Shown piece by piece: positions 18,238 through 28,670 of a DNA stretch of 56,358 nt. How positions within the stretch are numbered: position 1 is the stretch's first letter; the number at the start of each line of letters is the position of its first letter. The notes beneath the pieces are model-generated. The model was not told where the DNA came from, ran no database searches, and worked only from the letters and a program-made list of their open reading frames with translations. Source of the DNA: Calothrix sp. CSU_2_0 (GTDB taxonomy: Bacteria > Cyanobacteriota > Cyanobacteriia > Cyanobacteriales > Nostocaceae); NCBI GenBank assembly GCA_012034595.1, contig JAAUPE010000031.1:1-56358 (forward strand), given 5' to 3'. The position numbers were made by a program, and so were the translations under genes.

Positions 18238-20892
18238 TCAAACTTGTACAACAACCTCAAACCCGATCGCCATAGCAGCGAGCTTTTTAACATCCACACC
18301 CCTAACTCCCGTCCCTATTTGTATCCTTTCCTCCCCTATTTCCCTTCGGGCGATCGCATCCAAATCTACCAACAAACTTTCACTAATATTCAAAAAATCA
18401 TCATTATTGGTGGGGATTGGTGTTTCCCGTGAAATATTATCTCTGGTGGCAATTTTCTCGATCGCTTTGAGTGTATTCCGCAGGGGAGATGTACTGGCAA
18501 TAATTAATGCTTCTTCCACACCGAATGGTTCGCTAATTTCCAGTTTAAAACTACTATCCCGATCGGGAATTGTGCGTTTTGCTTTCGCAGGTAAAATAGC
18601 TTCTTCATCTCCAACAGACCAGTTATTCGGGAATATTATATTCATATTCCCCCCAGCATCAATTACCAAAATACTGACATAAATAGGTACCGATTCTTGA
18701 TTCTCAATTGTAAAGGCGAACAAGCTACCTACCTGAATTTTTGGAATCAAATCATCGCTGACAGTGGAAATAGTTTTTGTCGTACTTCCAGCAGTTTCTC
18801 CGTAATTGTTTTGGGAGTTTTGCTTGAGAATTCCGCGAGTTGGTAAAGCCCTGGCAATAATCCGATTCTCTTTCACATTCCCCATCGCAACCGTTACTTT
18901 GAGTAGGGATGTATTATTATTACCGATTATTTCTCTAACAATACGTGTTGCTAATAGGGATTTAAACTTAGGTTGCAAGCGTTTGACCCCATCCCCAATA
19001 CTTTCATTTGCCGTTCCAAAAGAATCGAGAACTATTTCCTCTAGGGATGGTAAAAATAAACCCAAACTACCAACAACAGGTAAATTTTTTCGTCGATTTT
19101 TGAGAAATTTCCGGTACCTCGATTCAGTCATAGAACCGAATACATAGTGGATTTCCTGCTTTCCCAAAGATAGGGGAGTAACTCGACCGATAATTTGTAA
19201 AGCTTGCCTGGCTTGTTCCAAACTATTACCATCGAACCCATCATCCAAGCCAATTTTTAATTTTAAATTTTGGGGAATACCGCGAATCCTTTCTTGCAAA
19301 ATAGTCCCCGCTTGAATTTGACTATTTCCCCTAGCTGGAGCGATAAATTTTCCCCGTCCCACCAAACCATCGCGAGACTCTAACTTCACAATTCCCGTTT
19401 CGCGATCGCCATTAGTTACCGTTACAAAAATCGCTTCTCGCTCGAAAGCTTCGAGGGTGCGGGTATCGATTCCCCCCAACCACAATTCAACTATATCTCC
19501 CCGTACGTTAGTAACTACCGCTTCAGCAGCAGATGTATTGAAGGAAGTGAAAAAAATAGGTGGATTGGAACTGACTCGATTATTGACATTAACTTGAGGA
19601 TTTTGAATATAGCCATGGATATTTGCTAAATTACTCGTACTGCGACCCACATCCCCAACAATTCGATCTACCGATAAATTTGATGTTTGCTGCCATAAAT
19701 ATTGAGTCAGAGAATAGGTAAATGCCCCCGCATGAAACCCATTTAAAGGTACATCGGTCGCTAATTGTTCGCTTTTTGCCGACGCAATTGCCACACCTTT
19801 AGCAATATTTTGACGGCGTAATTTAATAAACTCCTGGGGCGATAAATTCAATCGTTTTAACCATTGTTTTTGATAGCTCAACTCATCGGTAGAAGGCTGG
19901 TATTTTTTTCCACCATTGCGCGATCGCACCGTCAAATTGCCCCGTTTGGCACCTCCAGAATAGCAACTATCCAAAACAACAGTCACATTATCTGTTTTTA
20001 ACGCATACATGAGTAAAAACAGAGTGTGTCCCATAATGTCCTGCACCACACCACCACCAGCCTTATAGCCCGAATCGATCGGCACCAAAGTACTATTCAA
20101 TCCATCGGGTTCGTCCTTGTCTGGGTCTTGAATACGGGAACCATGTCCCGAAAAATGAAACACCACCGTATCCCCCGGTTTGGCTCGATCGATGAGGTGC
20201 TGCTCGAATGCCGTGAGAATACCCTGCCGGGTTGCATCTCCATCCAGGAGGATTTTTATATCCTGGGGATTGAAACCAAAGCGCGCCCAATCGTTGCGTT
20301 GGCTGGATAATTCGCTGCCGGAAAAATCCGTACCGTAAATTATATTTTTTGCCCTAACGACATCCGATTTATCGACAACTTCGCGGTTAATTACGTTCGG
20401 TAAAAAGTAGACTTCCTTACTAAATTGCCGGGTTTTGGGGTTAATTACACAATGGGCGTTGGTGAGAACAACATCTTCACTAATTAACGTTCCCGTGCAG
20501 TGATAACCCTTACCTTCAGTATCAAAACCCTGTACCCGACCAATTGCCGACCAGGGATATCTACGGCTCAACATGGGTGTACGATCGTCCCAACCAATTA
20601 CACCCCTTTTTCCCGGTATCTCATCGGGTTTATTTGCCTGGGGCAATTTACTCGGTTGGAATGCTTTTCCCTTACCTGGAAGTGGGAAACCTTTGGCGTT
20701 TTGGGAAGAAGTGTATTTGAGTGCGGTTTTTTGAGTCGTGGTTTGAGCGTTGACACCGTGCCAAGTGTTAATCGCGATCGCACCGATCGATAGGAGCATG
20801 AATCCCGCGATCGCTTTTTTATTAGCGTTCATTTTGGTCATAGCTTGATTCCTTATTTGATTCCTTATTTGATTCAGAACTTGAGTCATCAT
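18238..20892 (-). CDS. Exported caspase-like (C14) protein fused in frame to a truncated trypsin-like domain
   Basis: An 884-residue protein. Residues 25-50 are a signal peptide. Residues 100-202 are the first half of a trypsin/V8-like serine protease with catalytic His (TNAHCV, H147) and Asp (NDWA, D201), but the GDSGG half is missing. At residue 203 the sequence joins a caspase-like domain at RFGFNPQDIKILLDGDATR, lacking that domain's first 60 or so residues. The caspase dyad is present: SGHG (H250) and DSCYSGG (C310). The C-terminal third (from about 720: FAFTIENQESVPIYVSILVID) resembles DUF4384. It lies 76 bases after the TPR-CHAT gene, in the same direction. An in-frame deletion between adjacent protease genes explains the structure. 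Confidence 0.85.
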   Translation of the reverse strand: MMTQVLNQIRNQIRNQAMTKMNANKKAIAGFMLLSIGAIAINTWHGVNAQTTTQKTALKYTSSQNAKGFPLPGKGKAFQPSKLPQANKPDEIPGKRGVIGWDDRTPMLSRRYPWSAIGRVQGFDTEGKGYHCTGTLISEDVVLTNAHCVINPKTRQFSKEVYFLPNVINREVVDKSDVVRAKNIIYGTDFSGSELSSQRNDWARFGFNPQDIKILLDGDATRQGILTAFEQHLIDRAKPGDTVVFHFSGHGSRIQDPDKDEPDGLNSTLVPIDSGYKAGGGVVQDIMGHTLFLLMYALKTDNVTVVLDSCYSGGAKRGNLTVRSRNGGKKYQPSTDELSYQKQWLKRLNLSPQEFIKLRRQNIAKGVAIASAKSEQLATDVPLNGFHAGAFTYSLTQYLWQQTSNLSVDRIVGDVGRSTSNLANIHGYIQNPQVNVNNRVSSNPPIFFTSFNTSAAEAVVTNVRGDIVELWLGGIDTRTLEAFEREAIFVTVTNGDRETGIVKLESRDGLVGRGKFIAPARGNSQIQAGTILQERIRGIPQNLKLKIGLDDGFDGNSLEQARQALQIIGRVTPLSLGKQEIHYVFGSMTESRYRKFLKNRRKNLPVVGSLGLFLPSLEEIVLDSFGTANESIGDGVKRLQPKFKSLLATRIVREIIGNNNTSLLKVTVAMGNVKENRIIARALPTRGILKQNSQNNYGETAGSTTKTISTVSDDLIPKIQVGSLFAFTIENQESVPIYVSILVIDAGGNMNIIFPNNWSVGDEEAILPAKAKRTIPDRDSSFKLEISEPFGVEEALIIASTSPLRNTLKAIEKIATRDNISRETPIPTNNDDFLNISESLLVDLDAIARREIGEERIQIGTGVRGVDVKKLAAMAIGFEVVVQV

Positions 20893-20968
20893 CTGCTTGC
20901 TCCGCGATTGTTTTAAAATTACATATCAAAAAATTATCGATCCCAAAAATTGCTCACATGGAAATGTT

Positions 20969-23900
20969 TTACCTCCATTCCCCCTGTAGGGTAAAAGCAG
21001 CCCAGTAGTGGGGACTGCGCCATTCGGAACCCTGCCACAACTGGCGTTGGGCTGCTCTTAGGGCTTGGGCAGGAGTCAGGTTATTCGACAACATTTGTCG
21101 GTAAAATTCCTGCATCAACACCGATGTTCCCTCATCGTTGACCTTCCATAACGACAGCGCTACCCGTTCGGCACCAGCATACATTAATCCCCTTGTCAAC
21201 CCGACTAAACCTTCACCACTGACGTTTTTGCCGAGTCCAGTTTCGCAGGCACTCAACACAATTAACTCGGCAGGGTAATCCCGCTCAAATAAATCTGCCA
21301 ATCGTAAATAACCGGGTATTTGTTTGCCGCTGTTATCTAGCAACGACAGCACAATTCCCGATAACTCCGGTTGGTCGGGATTGACGAAACCGTGGGTAGC
21401 AAAGTGGAGAATTTGGTATTGGCTGAGGTCTTTACTCGTAGCCCAGTTGTAGTTAGCTTCAAAATTAAACGCTTGCAAACTCGATGTTGGAGGAAACAGC
21501 TTTAATATTCCCCGTGCTTCCGTGGCTGTGTTGGGTAATCTGCTCCAACCTGTACGCTTGAGACTTTGGGCAGAACGATCGAGGGCAGAGCGTTCGAGTT
21601 CGAGTTCCCCTAAAAGCGATCGCGGTTTTCCGGTAACTCGTTCATCGTCGTTGGTATACACGGGGTCAGCTAGAATCGCGATTTTTTTGGGTGCGGGTTG
21701 ACGGTTGGCGGTTTTTTCCCGTTGAATTGCGATTGTCGATGCGGAGGGTAGATTAACGATTTCGTGGTTCAGGAATAGGGGTTGGTAGTTGGTGTTGGTT
21801 TTTCCTGGGCTTGGGGGATTGGGTTTGATGTTGACTCCACGTCCATCTGTTTGTCGATCGGTTGGATTATTTTGCACATTTCCCAAACCCTTATTCCCAT
21901 TGAGGTCGTGTAGGGCAGCAAAGGGAATTTGTTGCAGTACGCCATCCGCAACGACCACCAAACGCTTCCCTGCCAATTGGTTGGCTAATTTATCCTTGAC
22001 GGGCGCAAGAACAAGTTGACTGAGTTGTTGCGCGGACTCGATCGCCACATTGGTCGTTGCAGCATCTCCCAGGGCGGTGTGGTATCGATTGGCGATTTTG
22101 GCGATTTCTGCTTCCTTGGGTAATTCGTAGCTAGTTAGGGATGTGGAGGTGACTAACCACAGAAAACTGCGATCGCTACCGAGGGAATATTGGAGTAATA
22201 CGGTATCCTTGTCGAGTTGTTGTTGAATTTGTGCGAGGGTAAGCGGTTGGGGGTTGGTAATTTTATCCCGCTCCGGATTGCGATCGCGAATTTGGGCTTT
22301 GAGGGCTTTTTGTTGGTTGATAATATTTTGGATTTCCGCTTCCGTTTGCTTAATTGTTTCCCGCGATACCTGCGGCTGGTTGACTAGTTGAGCCAGATTT
22401 TTTTCCTGGGCTTGGCGTTTGGTTTGTAATTCCTGTTCTCGGTCGATGAGTTGGGGGTCAATGTTTTTACTGAGTCTGGCGTTAGCTTGGGCAAGAAGTT
22501 CGACTAAACCACGGGCACGGGAACGCTCGCTGGTATTCAGCGCCAGGGCATTGTAACCTTTAGATGGGTCTTTTTTGTGCAGTTCCATCAACAGGTCGAT
22601 ATAGAACTTGTAGTAACCTTGAACTGTGGCGAAGTAGGTAGTTTTTAAGTCTTGGTCGGTATAGGTTCCCCGCAGTTCTTCGATGATTGCGATCGCATTT
22701 TCGATATGTTGACGCGCTGCTTGCAGATTTCCTTGTTTGCGATCTAGAGCGGCAAGATTCCATAAAGTACGAGCCTCATTAACCTTGTTTCCCACTACAC
22801 GATCCAAAGATAAAGCTTGTTTTAAGAATTCGAGAGCTTTTTGTTTTTCTCCTAAATCTGAGTAGACTGCACCAATATTATTGAGGGTTGTAGCTTCCAC
22901 ATCTCTGTCACCCAATGCACGCAATAAAAGCAAAGCTTGGTTGAAGTATTCGAGGGCTTTTTTATTTTCCCCTAAAGCCAAGTGGACTGTAGCAATATTA
23001 TTGAGAGTGCCAGCTTCCCCCCCTTTGTCACCCAATGCACGACGTAAAGATAGAGCTTGATTCCTCAATTTGAGGGATTCTTGTTTGTTTCCAAAATCTA
23101 AATAAATTCCCCCAATATTATCGAGGGTTCTAGCTTCCCCCTCTTTGTCACCAACCGCGCGATGTAAAGATAAAGCTTGGTTGTAAAATTCCAGAGCTTT
23201 TTTCTTTTCTCCTAAATCCGAGTAGAGGTTACCTAAGTTATTGATGCTTGTAGCTTCCCCCTCTTTATAACCCACTGCACGATGTAAAGATAAAGCTTGG
23301 TTCACATGTTCGAGGGCTTTTTGCTTTTCTCCTATATCCGAGTATATTCCACCAATATTATTGAGAGTTATAGCTTCCACACGTCTTTCACCTACTGCAC
23401 GCAATAAAGGTAAAGCTTGGTTGTAAAATTCCAGAGCTTTTTTCTTTTCTCCCAAATCCGAGTAGGTCATACCAATATTATTGAGTGTAGTAGCTTCACC
23501 ACTTCTGTTACCCAATGCGCGAGAAAAAGTTAAAGCTTGGTTGTAGTATTCGAGGGCTTTTTTCTTTTCTCCCAAATCTGAGTAGATTCCAGCAATATTA
23601 TTGAGGATTGTTGCTTCACTACTTTTGTTACCCAATGCACGAAATAAAGACAAAGCTTGGTTATATAATTCGAGGGCTTTTTTCTTTTCCCCCAAATCCG
23701 AGTAGACTGCACCAATATTATTAATGGCTGTTGCTTCCATGCGTTTGTTTCCCATTAAACGCAATAAAGGTAAAGCTTGGTTATATAATTCGAGGGCTTT
23801 TTGCTTTTCTCCTAGATTCGAGTAGATATTACCGATATTATTAAGGGTTGTGGCTTCTCCACTCTTATTACCCAATCCGCGAAATAAAGCTAAAGCTCGA

Positions 23901-24880
23901 TCAAAATATTCAAGAGCTTTTTTATATTCTCCTAAATCTAAGTAAATATCACCAATATTATTGAGGATGGCTGTTTCCTCACTTTTATCACCCACTCCAC
24001 GGGATAAAGGTAGGGCTTGGTTATACAATTCGAGGGCTTTTTGTTTTTCCCCTAGAGCATCGTAGAGCAAGCCAATACTGTTCAGGGTTTTCGCTTCCTC
24101 ACCCCTATTACTCAATGCGCGCCATAAAAGTAAAGCTTGGTTGTGAAATTCAAGAGCTTTTTTACTTTCCCCTAAACCTGAATAGATGCCGCCAATATTA
24201 TTCAGGGTTTTAGCTTCCTCATTTCTGTCACCAACTGCGCGCAATAAGGGTAAAGCTTGACTGTAAAATTCAAGGGCTTTTTGCTTTTCCCCTAAACTAA
24301 AGTAGTTGCGACCAATATAATTGAGAGTTTGAGCTTCCTCTTTCTTATAACCTAGTTCGCGGAATAAAACTAAAGCTTGGCTATAGTATTCGAGAGATTT
24401 TTGTTTTTCGTTTAAGCTCAAGTTGATTTGACCGGCAAGCAAAAGCGTAACTGCGTGCATGGGTTTATTACCCAATTTTTCCCATAAAATTAACGCTGCT
24501 TCAAAATTCTTCCTCGCTGCAACTAAAGACTCTGGGGTATCTTTTTTTAATAATTGCAATCCTTCTTGAGTTAACTTCTCTGCTTCCTTATCGGCTGCCG
24601 TTCGAGTTGGATTTGGTTGATTAGTAGTTGTCGCTTGCTGGGCTATTTGCAATGGGTTTCTATTCACTCCCGCACCAACAGATTCGGAAAGTAAAACCAA
24701 GCTAAATAAACCAATACAACCGCAATAAATCGACTTTTGTAGTGCATTAAATAAATGTTTATTCTTATTGCTTGCGAACTGTAGCATTTTCTTACCGAAC
24801 CTATATTTAAAATATTTCGAGAGATGTTTCGAGATGTACGTACGATCGAAAAACAAATATCCAGAAAAATAAATACCCAA
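20969..24880 (-). CDS. TPR-CHAT protein (caspase-like protease with TPR array)
   Basis: A 1303-residue protein. An N-terminal hydrophobic segment (about 48-70) suggests export or membrane anchoring. Residues 90 to about 740 are some 15 tandem 40-residue TPRs (pattern EATTLNNIGxxYSDLGEKKKALEFY), visible as 120-bp periodicity in the DNA. A helical linker follows, then a C-terminal CHAT domain with catalytic His in HFATHGF (H1163) and Cys in LSACETGLG (C1212), plus GLTRGLMYAGAERVALSLW. CHAT domains are caspase-type proteases used in prokaryotic signalling and immunity. DUF928 lies upstream, caspase-like gene downstream. A TATGCAG motif lies 216 bases before the start. Confidence 0.92.
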   Translation of the reverse strand: MGIYFSGYLFFDRTYISKHLSKYFKYRFGKKMLQFASNKNKHLFNALQKSIYCGCIGLFSLVLLSESVGAGVNRNPLQIAQQATTTNQPNPTRTAADKEAEKLTQEGLQLLKKDTPESLVAARKNFEAALILWEKLGNKPMHAVTLLLAGQINLSLNEKQKSLEYYSQALVLFRELGYKKEEAQTLNYIGRNYFSLGEKQKALEFYSQALPLLRAVGDRNEEAKTLNNIGGIYSGLGESKKALEFHNQALLLWRALSNRGEEAKTLNSIGLLYDALGEKQKALELYNQALPLSRGVGDKSEETAILNNIGDIYLDLGEYKKALEYFDRALALFRGLGNKSGEATTLNNIGNIYSNLGEKQKALELYNQALPLLRLMGNKRMEATAINNIGAVYSDLGEKKKALELYNQALSLFRALGNKSSEATILNNIAGIYSDLGEKKKALEYYNQALTFSRALGNRSGEATTLNNIGMTYSDLGEKKKALEFYNQALPLLRAVGERRVEAITLNNIGGIYSDIGEKQKALEHVNQALSLHRAVGYKEGEATSINNLGNLYSDLGEKKKALEFYNQALSLHRAVGDKEGEARTLDNIGGIYLDFGNKQESLKLRNQALSLRRALGDKGGEAGTLNNIATVHLALGENKKALEYFNQALLLLRALGDRDVEATTLNNIGAVYSDLGEKQKALEFLKQALSLDRVVGNKVNEARTLWNLAALDRKQGNLQAARQHIENAIAIIEELRGTYTDQDLKTTYFATVQGYYKFYIDLLMELHKKDPSKGYNALALNTSERSRARGLVELLAQANARLSKNIDPQLIDREQELQTKRQAQEKNLAQLVNQPQVSRETIKQTEAEIQNIINQQKALKAQIRDRNPERDKITNPQPLTLAQIQQQLDKDTVLLQYSLGSDRSFLWLVTSTSLTSYELPKEAEIAKIANRYHTALGDAATTNVAIESAQQLSQLVLAPVKDKLANQLAGKRLVVVADGVLQQIPFAALHDLNGNKGLGNVQNNPTDRQTDGRGVNIKPNPPSPGKTNTNYQPLFLNHEIVNLPSASTIAIQREKTANRQPAPKKIAILADPVYTNDDERVTGKPRSLLGELELERSALDRSAQSLKRTGWSRLPNTATEARGILKLFPPTSSLQAFNFEANYNWATSKDLSQYQILHFATHGFVNPDQPELSGIVLSLLDNSGKQIPGYLRLADLFERDYPAELIVLSACETGLGKNVSGEGLVGLTRGLMYAGAERVALSLWKVNDEGTSVLMQEFYRQMLSNNLTPAQALRAAQRQLWQGSEWRSPHYWAAFTLQGEWR
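22790..24460. repeat. 120-bp tandem coding repeat (TPR array)
   Basis: Within the TPR-CHAT gene the DNA repeats every 120 bp for about 14 units, with neighbouring units very similar (e.g. TAAAGCTTGGTTGTAAAATT recurs). The similarity at DNA level indicates recent unit duplication, and copy number may vary between strains or be collapsed in assembly. Confidence 0.8.
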
Positions 24881-25095
24881 ATAGATATTAAATTACGGTT
24901 ATCTATACAGAATTTTTACAACTCATCCTGAGTTTGCTTAATCGCGATCGCCGAGATTGTTTGAAAATTTAGATTTTTCATTAGTTGTCCCCCATTAGTT
25001 TATTATTCGCATTGACGCTCAATGACTGGAAATAGTAGATGCACGGAATTTGTACTTTGCCGTGGAGTTCTCACAATTTATACTTCCCAGTCCTT

Positions 25096-25114
25096 GGGGG
25101 GATATGCAGTTTTT
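25096..25114. promoter_or_regulatory. TATGCAG element (site a)
   Basis: GGGGGGATATGCAGTTTTT lies in the gap between DUF928 and TPR-CHAT, 216 bases upstream of the latter. The same element recurs at 31672, 38767, 41480 and 55579, always 100-300 bases before a gene start. A 13-mer GGCAAATCCTCCC at 25162-25174 is also shared with the 31.8-kb copy. Confidence 0.5.
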
Positions 25115-25115
25115 C

Positions 25116-25913
25116 TCACTTACCCGATCTGCCTTGGTTCCCGGTGTTACACAATTGCTTCGGCAAATCCTCCCGTAGTTGGGATAATTCCTGGGAGGGG
25201 TTTGCGATCGAATAGGCTTGTTGAAGTGCATCCGACCACAGTTGTTTTTCGGCAAAATATTTAGTTTTCGCAAATGCGATCGCTTCTGGGTTGGCTTTTT
25301 GATTTTGCTGCAATTTCTCGATTAGTCGTATTTCTTTGCTGATGCGATCGCGTTGTTGTGCATCCATAATTTTGAAAGGAACCTGCATCATGGGACTAGT
25401 GCCTGTTTCGCTTAAAAATACAAACCAAACATAGCTGTGACCGGGTTTTAATGCTTGACCTTGATAGGTAATACTTTGTTTTCCGGTGACGATTTGCGTG
25501 CTTAAATATTGGGGATTTTCGGGTGGATTATTAATTGGGAAATTACCATCCGCAACGGCAATTTTTTTCACTCCCAATAGTGGATTACCCGGTTTTAGTT
25601 TGCTTTCTCCATTATTCCAAATAAACAAAGGTTGGGTATTCCAAACAACACGAGGCTCGGCAGGTGCATCGGGAGAAATCATACATACTGCTTGTGTGGG
25701 ACGGGAACCACCTTTACGGGGTTTGACAGGAGGTTTAGGGTTGCGGGTGGGTTGAAAAATCCTATTCCATAGTCCCTGTTGCGTGGGAGCTTTTTGAGAT
25801 ACTGCGGGTTGAATATTGAATAAAAAAAAGAAATTAACCGACAAAGTAATACAAGCCGTCATAGATAATTTAGGCGTGCAAAATAGTAGTTTGATTTTAC
25901 TAATGCCATTCAT
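25116..25913 (-). CDS. DUF928 secreted protein
   Basis: A 265-residue protein with signal peptide (hydrophobic 16-38, cleavage near AVSQ). The mature part has the DUF928 features: basic Pro-rich linker (PKPPVKPRKGGSRPT), CMISPDAP, PLFIWN and YQGQALKPGHSYVWFVF, then a helical C-terminus with ALQQAYSIA. Function is unknown; in cyanobacteria it commonly accompanies CHAT and CHASE2 genes. It sits between the CHAT-CHASE2 and TPR-CHAT genes in the same direction, consistent with a shared pathway at the cell surface. Confidence 0.85.
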   Translation of the reverse strand: MNGISKIKLLFCTPKLSMTACITLSVNFFFLFNIQPAVSQKAPTQQGLWNRIFQPTRNPKPPVKPRKGGSRPTQAVCMISPDAPAEPRVVWNTQPLFIWNNGESKLKPGNPLLGVKKIAVADGNFPINNPPENPQYLSTQIVTGKQSITYQGQALKPGHSYVWFVFLSETGTSPMMQVPFKIMDAQQRDRISKEIRLIEKLQQNQKANPEAIAFAKTKYFAEKQLWSDALQQAYSIANPSQELSQLREDLPKQLCNTGNQGRSGK

Positions 25914-25978
25914 AAATATAAGTCACAAAGTATAAGTCATAAAGATAGGTTACAAATACAAACCACCAATGCAAATCG

Positions 25979-26030
25979 CAAATACAAATCACAAATACAA
26001 ATCACAAATACAAATCACAAATACAAATAT
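25979..26030. repeat. 13-bp tandem repeat, 4 copies
   Basis: CAAATACAAATCA repeats four times at 25979-26030 (the last copy imperfect), between the DUF928 and CHAT-CHASE2 genes. Related CAAAT words extend leftward to about 25925. Confidence 0.85.
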
Positions 26031-26056
26031 AAGACTTAACATCACTAAGCCCTATA

Positions 26057-28670
26057 TTAATAAGTCTTGGTTGTAGGTGAATATTTTCCCGACTTACAAA
26101 AAGCATCCAAAATATAAAACCAAAACGTTATATTTGGTAGGAGCCAAGGTAGAATAATCGCGGTAGATGATACATACAACTGCAAGCCGATTAGCGTATA
26201 AAGTATTGCAGCCACACTTAATAGAATCAATACTTGATGGGTTTGTTCCGGTTTAATTTGATTATTCTTATTACACAAATACTCGGAAATAAGTTTACCT
26301 AATAAGATTGCCAAACCCACCATCCATAAATCTGGAATTGGTACCACCATTCTGTTATTGAGATAGTGATGGGTCATATAAGCATGAATTTCGCCACCCG
26401 TGAGGACGATACGATTACGATCGGGACTTTCTTGGTTTAACCAATAATCCATCGCGGATGGTAGTTCAAAATTATCTTCGTTATCGTTACCCGTTCCTGC
26501 TTCTTCGTAGCCTCCTGGTGCAACGATCGCGATTTGTTTTTGTAGGTTTTCGATTAACTTGGGATGATAGGAATTTTCGAGTAATTCCCAAGCAGAGATA
26601 GTTTGATAAATTTGTTGGGGAGGTAGGGAAAAATCTACAACTGGGTGCAACCACATTTGTTGAAATTGATAGCTAAAAGCAGTTAAGGGTTGTAGTTGAT
26701 GGCGTTCGGATTGGGTTATTTTATAGTTAGTTTTATTGATACTTTTTGTACTTTTAAGGTTAGAACTATTAGTATTAGAACTTTTAGGATTAGAATTAGC
26801 AACACTTAAACTATTAATATAATTACTTACCTGCTGCCACAAATCTTGTTGACTCGTAAGTTGGGGTTGGGGTGAATTGGAAAATTGCTGTACCTGCTGG
26901 GAAATCGCTAAAACGGCTGCAAATGGTCGGGGGTCGTGGTTAGATTTATCATTGGGTAATAGTTGCATATACCATCCCGGCAAAACCTCGATTTCTCCCC
27001 CCATAGTCCAATTTTGACTGGCGATTTGGGGATGGACGTTTAACCATTTACCTTGACGATCGCGGGTTGTGGCAAATACAAAGCGTGTGGGCTGAGATGG
27101 CGATTTTAAGCCAGCTTGGAGGGATTTATGCAAAATGCGATCGCGTTGGGAATCGGGTCGGTCTAGGAGATAATCGATACCGACAACGGGGGCTTTGATT
27201 TCGACTAATTTATCGATAATTTTTGCCATATATTGGCGATCGATCGGTCTGGGAGTTAAGATTCCCGCTTTATTTATCGATTCGTTATCGATTTGAACCA
27301 AAAGTATCGGTGGGATAGTTTTTGTATCGACCTGACTGGTAAGGTTGCGATACATGGCTTGGAATAAAATACGTTTTTCCAGCAACCAGGTTTGCACGGG
27401 TAATTGTAAGCTAATTAATGTTAAAGTCGCAATGATAATTGTTTCTAAAGGTGTCGGCTTGAGCTTTTTTAGATATTGCCCGAAGCCAAATATTTGAAGT
27501 TGAAATAAGGAAGCATCGGGATGGCAAAATAGAGATGGAATTAAATAAGCACTGGGATAGGTAAGATTTTTTTCGAGTTTGAGATAATCGCAAGCACTAA
27601 ATAAAGCCTGGTGAACATTTTGAGATTGGGAAATATTATTTAGAAACTGAACAAAAATTTCTTCCGCGACACAATTATGAATTGGTTCGCGCATAATTGC
27701 CACTTGACTCAAGCCCAGTTCGACTAATTTAGTGGCAATACTTAACCATCGCAGGAATTGAACAGGGCAAAGTGTAATCCCTTTTGGATTGCTGTTGCTA
27801 GGGGTTGTTCGATTTCACTCAAAGAAATAGTTGCATTGGGTGCGATCGATATTTGCCCTCCGGTTAAATCGGTTTCGCGACTGTGACCAGCAAAAAATAA
27901 AATATCCCATCCGCGATCGCTTTTCAACTTTTCGACAATTTCGTATTTGAACTGTTGAATATCTTTACCTTCCTGCCAGGAAATCAAATCAACTTGAATA
28001 AATTTTTTAGAGCTAAAATTGCTTGCTTCTCTTTTTCAAAATTCAACCCACTATCGTCACCGAAAATCGCTAGTATCCTGACTTTACCGGGAGAACGTTG
28101 AATTGGTTTAAGACTTTGTTGAATGTGGATTGGTTGGCGAACTATACGGAGTTTACGATCCGAGAATTGAGTACTAATTTCCCAACTTTCCCAAGGTAGT
28201 CGTGCTAGTTCTAGATTGCTACAACTAATAAAAATATCTACGGGAATATCCTGAGATTTACTCGTTTTCAGATGATTAATATTATTCCCAGCTAGATTAC
28301 TATGGGCAGAATTATTCGCGGTCAAAATTGAACGAATATCGTACAATTCCTTACTACGCAACCACTGGTGAAATTCATACAATAATTTGGCTTCTGCTTG
28401 CACTAATTCCGCCTGCCAATCTACCGGAGGAGGAGCCACAACACCAATATTAATTACCTTGCCGCGCAATTCTTGGCTGTAAAAATTATGATAGATGCGC
28501 TGCCATATTTTATAATCGGCAATTATTTTATCTGGATAGAAAAGCTCGGCGGTAATTTTTTGATTATGATTCCAGGTTAGTTGAAACAAACATTTATTTT
28601 CAACTTGTTGAACTTGCAGGTAAAATTTAGTCACGATCGTATTAACCCACTTGTCTAATATCAAAAGCAA
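26057..28670 (-). pseudogene. CHAT-like plus CHASE2 membrane sensor, broken by two 1-nt frameshifts
   Basis: Three frames make one protein of about 870 residues. 28670-27984: N-terminal part with YDIRSILTAN, LELARLPWESW and VRILAIFGD. From about 28000 to 27749: DLISWQEGKD, WDILFFAGHSRET and FALFNSCDG. From about 27748 to 26057: SIATKLVELGLSQVAIMREP, then the CHASE2 domain (PPILLVQIDNESI, VGIDYLLD) and three C-terminal membrane helices. One T added near 28000 (TTATTC) and one at 27748 (GGTTAAG) would restore the frame. CHASE2 is an extracellular sensor domain. The first 29 bases overlap DUF1822, showing operon structure. The breaks may be sequencing errors. Confidence 0.85.

Noticed and set aside
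20026-20310. Open frames antisense to the caspase-like gene
   Set aside because: They are mirror frames of conserved caspase codons and show no independent features.
25979-26030. Possible CRISPR array
   Set aside because: The 13-bp units are directly adjacent with no spacers, and no cas genes are present.
26390-26620. Premature end of CHASE2 as a natural short form
   Set aside because: The C-terminal frame runs through the sensor domain to three membrane helices, so the end is normal; only the N-terminal frame breaks are abnormal.
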